In this document: piece after piece, positions 6,012 through 6,346 of the stretch
Layout: each line of letters begins with the position of its first letter
How positions within the stretch are numbered: the stretch's first letter is position 1
Source: Synergistaceae bacterium
GTDB lineage: Bacteria; Synergistota; Synergistia; Synergistales; Aminobacteriaceae
Assembly: GCA_017394925.1 (NCBI GenBank)
Contig: JAFPWQ010000244.1
Span: forward strand, 1-6,346
Reading direction: 5' to 3'
DNA: 6,346 nt
Notes under the pieces: model-generated
Seen by the model: only the letters and a program-made list of their open reading frames with translations
Database searches by the model: none
Told to the model about the DNA's origin: nothing
Position numbers and translations under genes: made by a program

Positions 6012-6346
6012 CTACTTTCTTGAAGGTGCTGTTTTACCTCCGGTTGCCTGACCGCCAACTACCAGTGTTCCAAACGCACCGCCTATCTTCCAGAGTGCCC
6101 ATTCTCCTGAATCAAATGCATCTGCCATTGTCCAGCCGATATACTCAACGAGTGCGGTCATCGTTGCGGCATTAAGAGCGTTGCCTGCCAGAGGTATCCA
6201 TCCTGCTAACCACTGGGAAACTGTACGGGTAGCTATAGGTCCTCCGAAATAAGTTAATACAGTCAGTCCGACAGTCTCAGCTGATGCCTGGCCGAACGAA
6301 ATATCAAAAACGTTAGCAAGTCCGACTGTCATTGTTCCGAGTATAC
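6012..6346 (-). CDS. DUF697-like helical protein (paralogue B), 5' end cut by window
   Basis: The reading frame is open through the window edge. An internal ATG at 6332 aligns inside the paralogue's helix, so it is not the true start. The 111 visible residues after the cut contain V-F-D-I-S, F-G-G, S-Q-W-L-A-G-W-I-P-L-A-G-N and A-L-V-E-Y-I-G-W, each matching paralogue A at the same spacing. Its tail is longer and different, ending in a Gly-rich, basic stretch (GGQATGGKTAPSRK). Function unknown. The TAG stop (6012-6014) is 8 nt before the start of paralogue A, so the two are co-transcribed with this gene first; the promoter lies outside the window. The missing N-terminus probably includes the Ala-rich helix and perhaps a signal peptide. 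Confidence 0.82.
   Translation of the reverse strand, partial: ILGTMTVGLANVFDISFGQASAETVGLTVLTYFGGPIATRTVSQWLAGWIPLAGNALNAATMTALVEYIGWTMADAFDSGEWALWKIGGAFGTLVVGGQATGGKTAPSRK

Noticed and set aside
6012..6332. ATG at 6332 as the real start of paralogue B
   Set aside because: The frame stays open to the window edge and the residues before it (I-L-G-T) align with I-I-G-A in paralogue A, so the start lies beyond 6346.
1..6346. CRISPR array, insertion sequence, tRNA, rRNA or riboswitch
   Set aside because: I saw no regularly spaced repeats, transposase-like protein, terminal inverted repeats, cloverleaf or conserved RNA leader. All non-coding gaps are under 170 nt and are mostly filled by promoters and terminators.

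Overview
The window most likely comes from a member of the Synergistota (Synergistetes), possibly a gut or rumen Synergistaceae lineage. The main evidence is the C-terminus of the large secreted hydrolase (minus strand, 474-2834). It ends in a Ser-rich linker, a GGGC motif, a short hydrophobic helix and a basic tail, which is the layout of the Synergist-CTERM sorting signal. Several predicted exported proteins fit a diderm, host-associated anaerobe. The assignment rests on this motif and general style, not on a marker gene.

Layout, left to right. Positions 1-335 (minus) hold the N-terminal part of a small exported or lipoprotein-like CxxC protein that runs off the window. Positions 336-473 hold a candidate promoter for that gene and a strong terminator for the next one. 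Positions 474-2834 (minus) encode a 786-residue secreted alpha/beta-hydrolase (lipase/esterase type) with a Big_2-like Ig domain and the sorting tail. Positions 2835-3003 form a divergent promoter region. Positions 3004-3552 (plus) encode a small exported protein with a glycine-zipper hydrophobic segment and a His/Pro-rich tail, followed by a terminator. Positions 3599-4765 (minus) encode a 12-helix MFS transporter. A 79-bp divergent spacer separates it from 4845-5510 (plus), a flavodoxin-fold FMN reductase with a cysteine cluster, also followed by a terminator. Positions 5554-6003 and 6012-6346 (both minus) are two tandem paralogous small helical proteins resembling DUF697; the upstream one is cut by the window edge.

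Most genes look like single transcription units facing alternately. The DUF697-like pair is the only clear operon, with 8 nt between the genes and the downstream ribosome-binding site overlapping the upstream stop codon. The common theme is the cell envelope: four or five of the seven genes have export signals and one is a transporter. The flavoprotein is the only clearly soluble cytoplasmic enzyme. I see no mobile elements, CRISPR array, tRNA or rRNA, and no evidence of one integrated multi-gene system. The most interesting items are the sorting-signal hydrolase with an unusual nucleophile elbow, the exported DUF697-like tandem pair, and the natural poly-His/Pro tail built on codon repeats.
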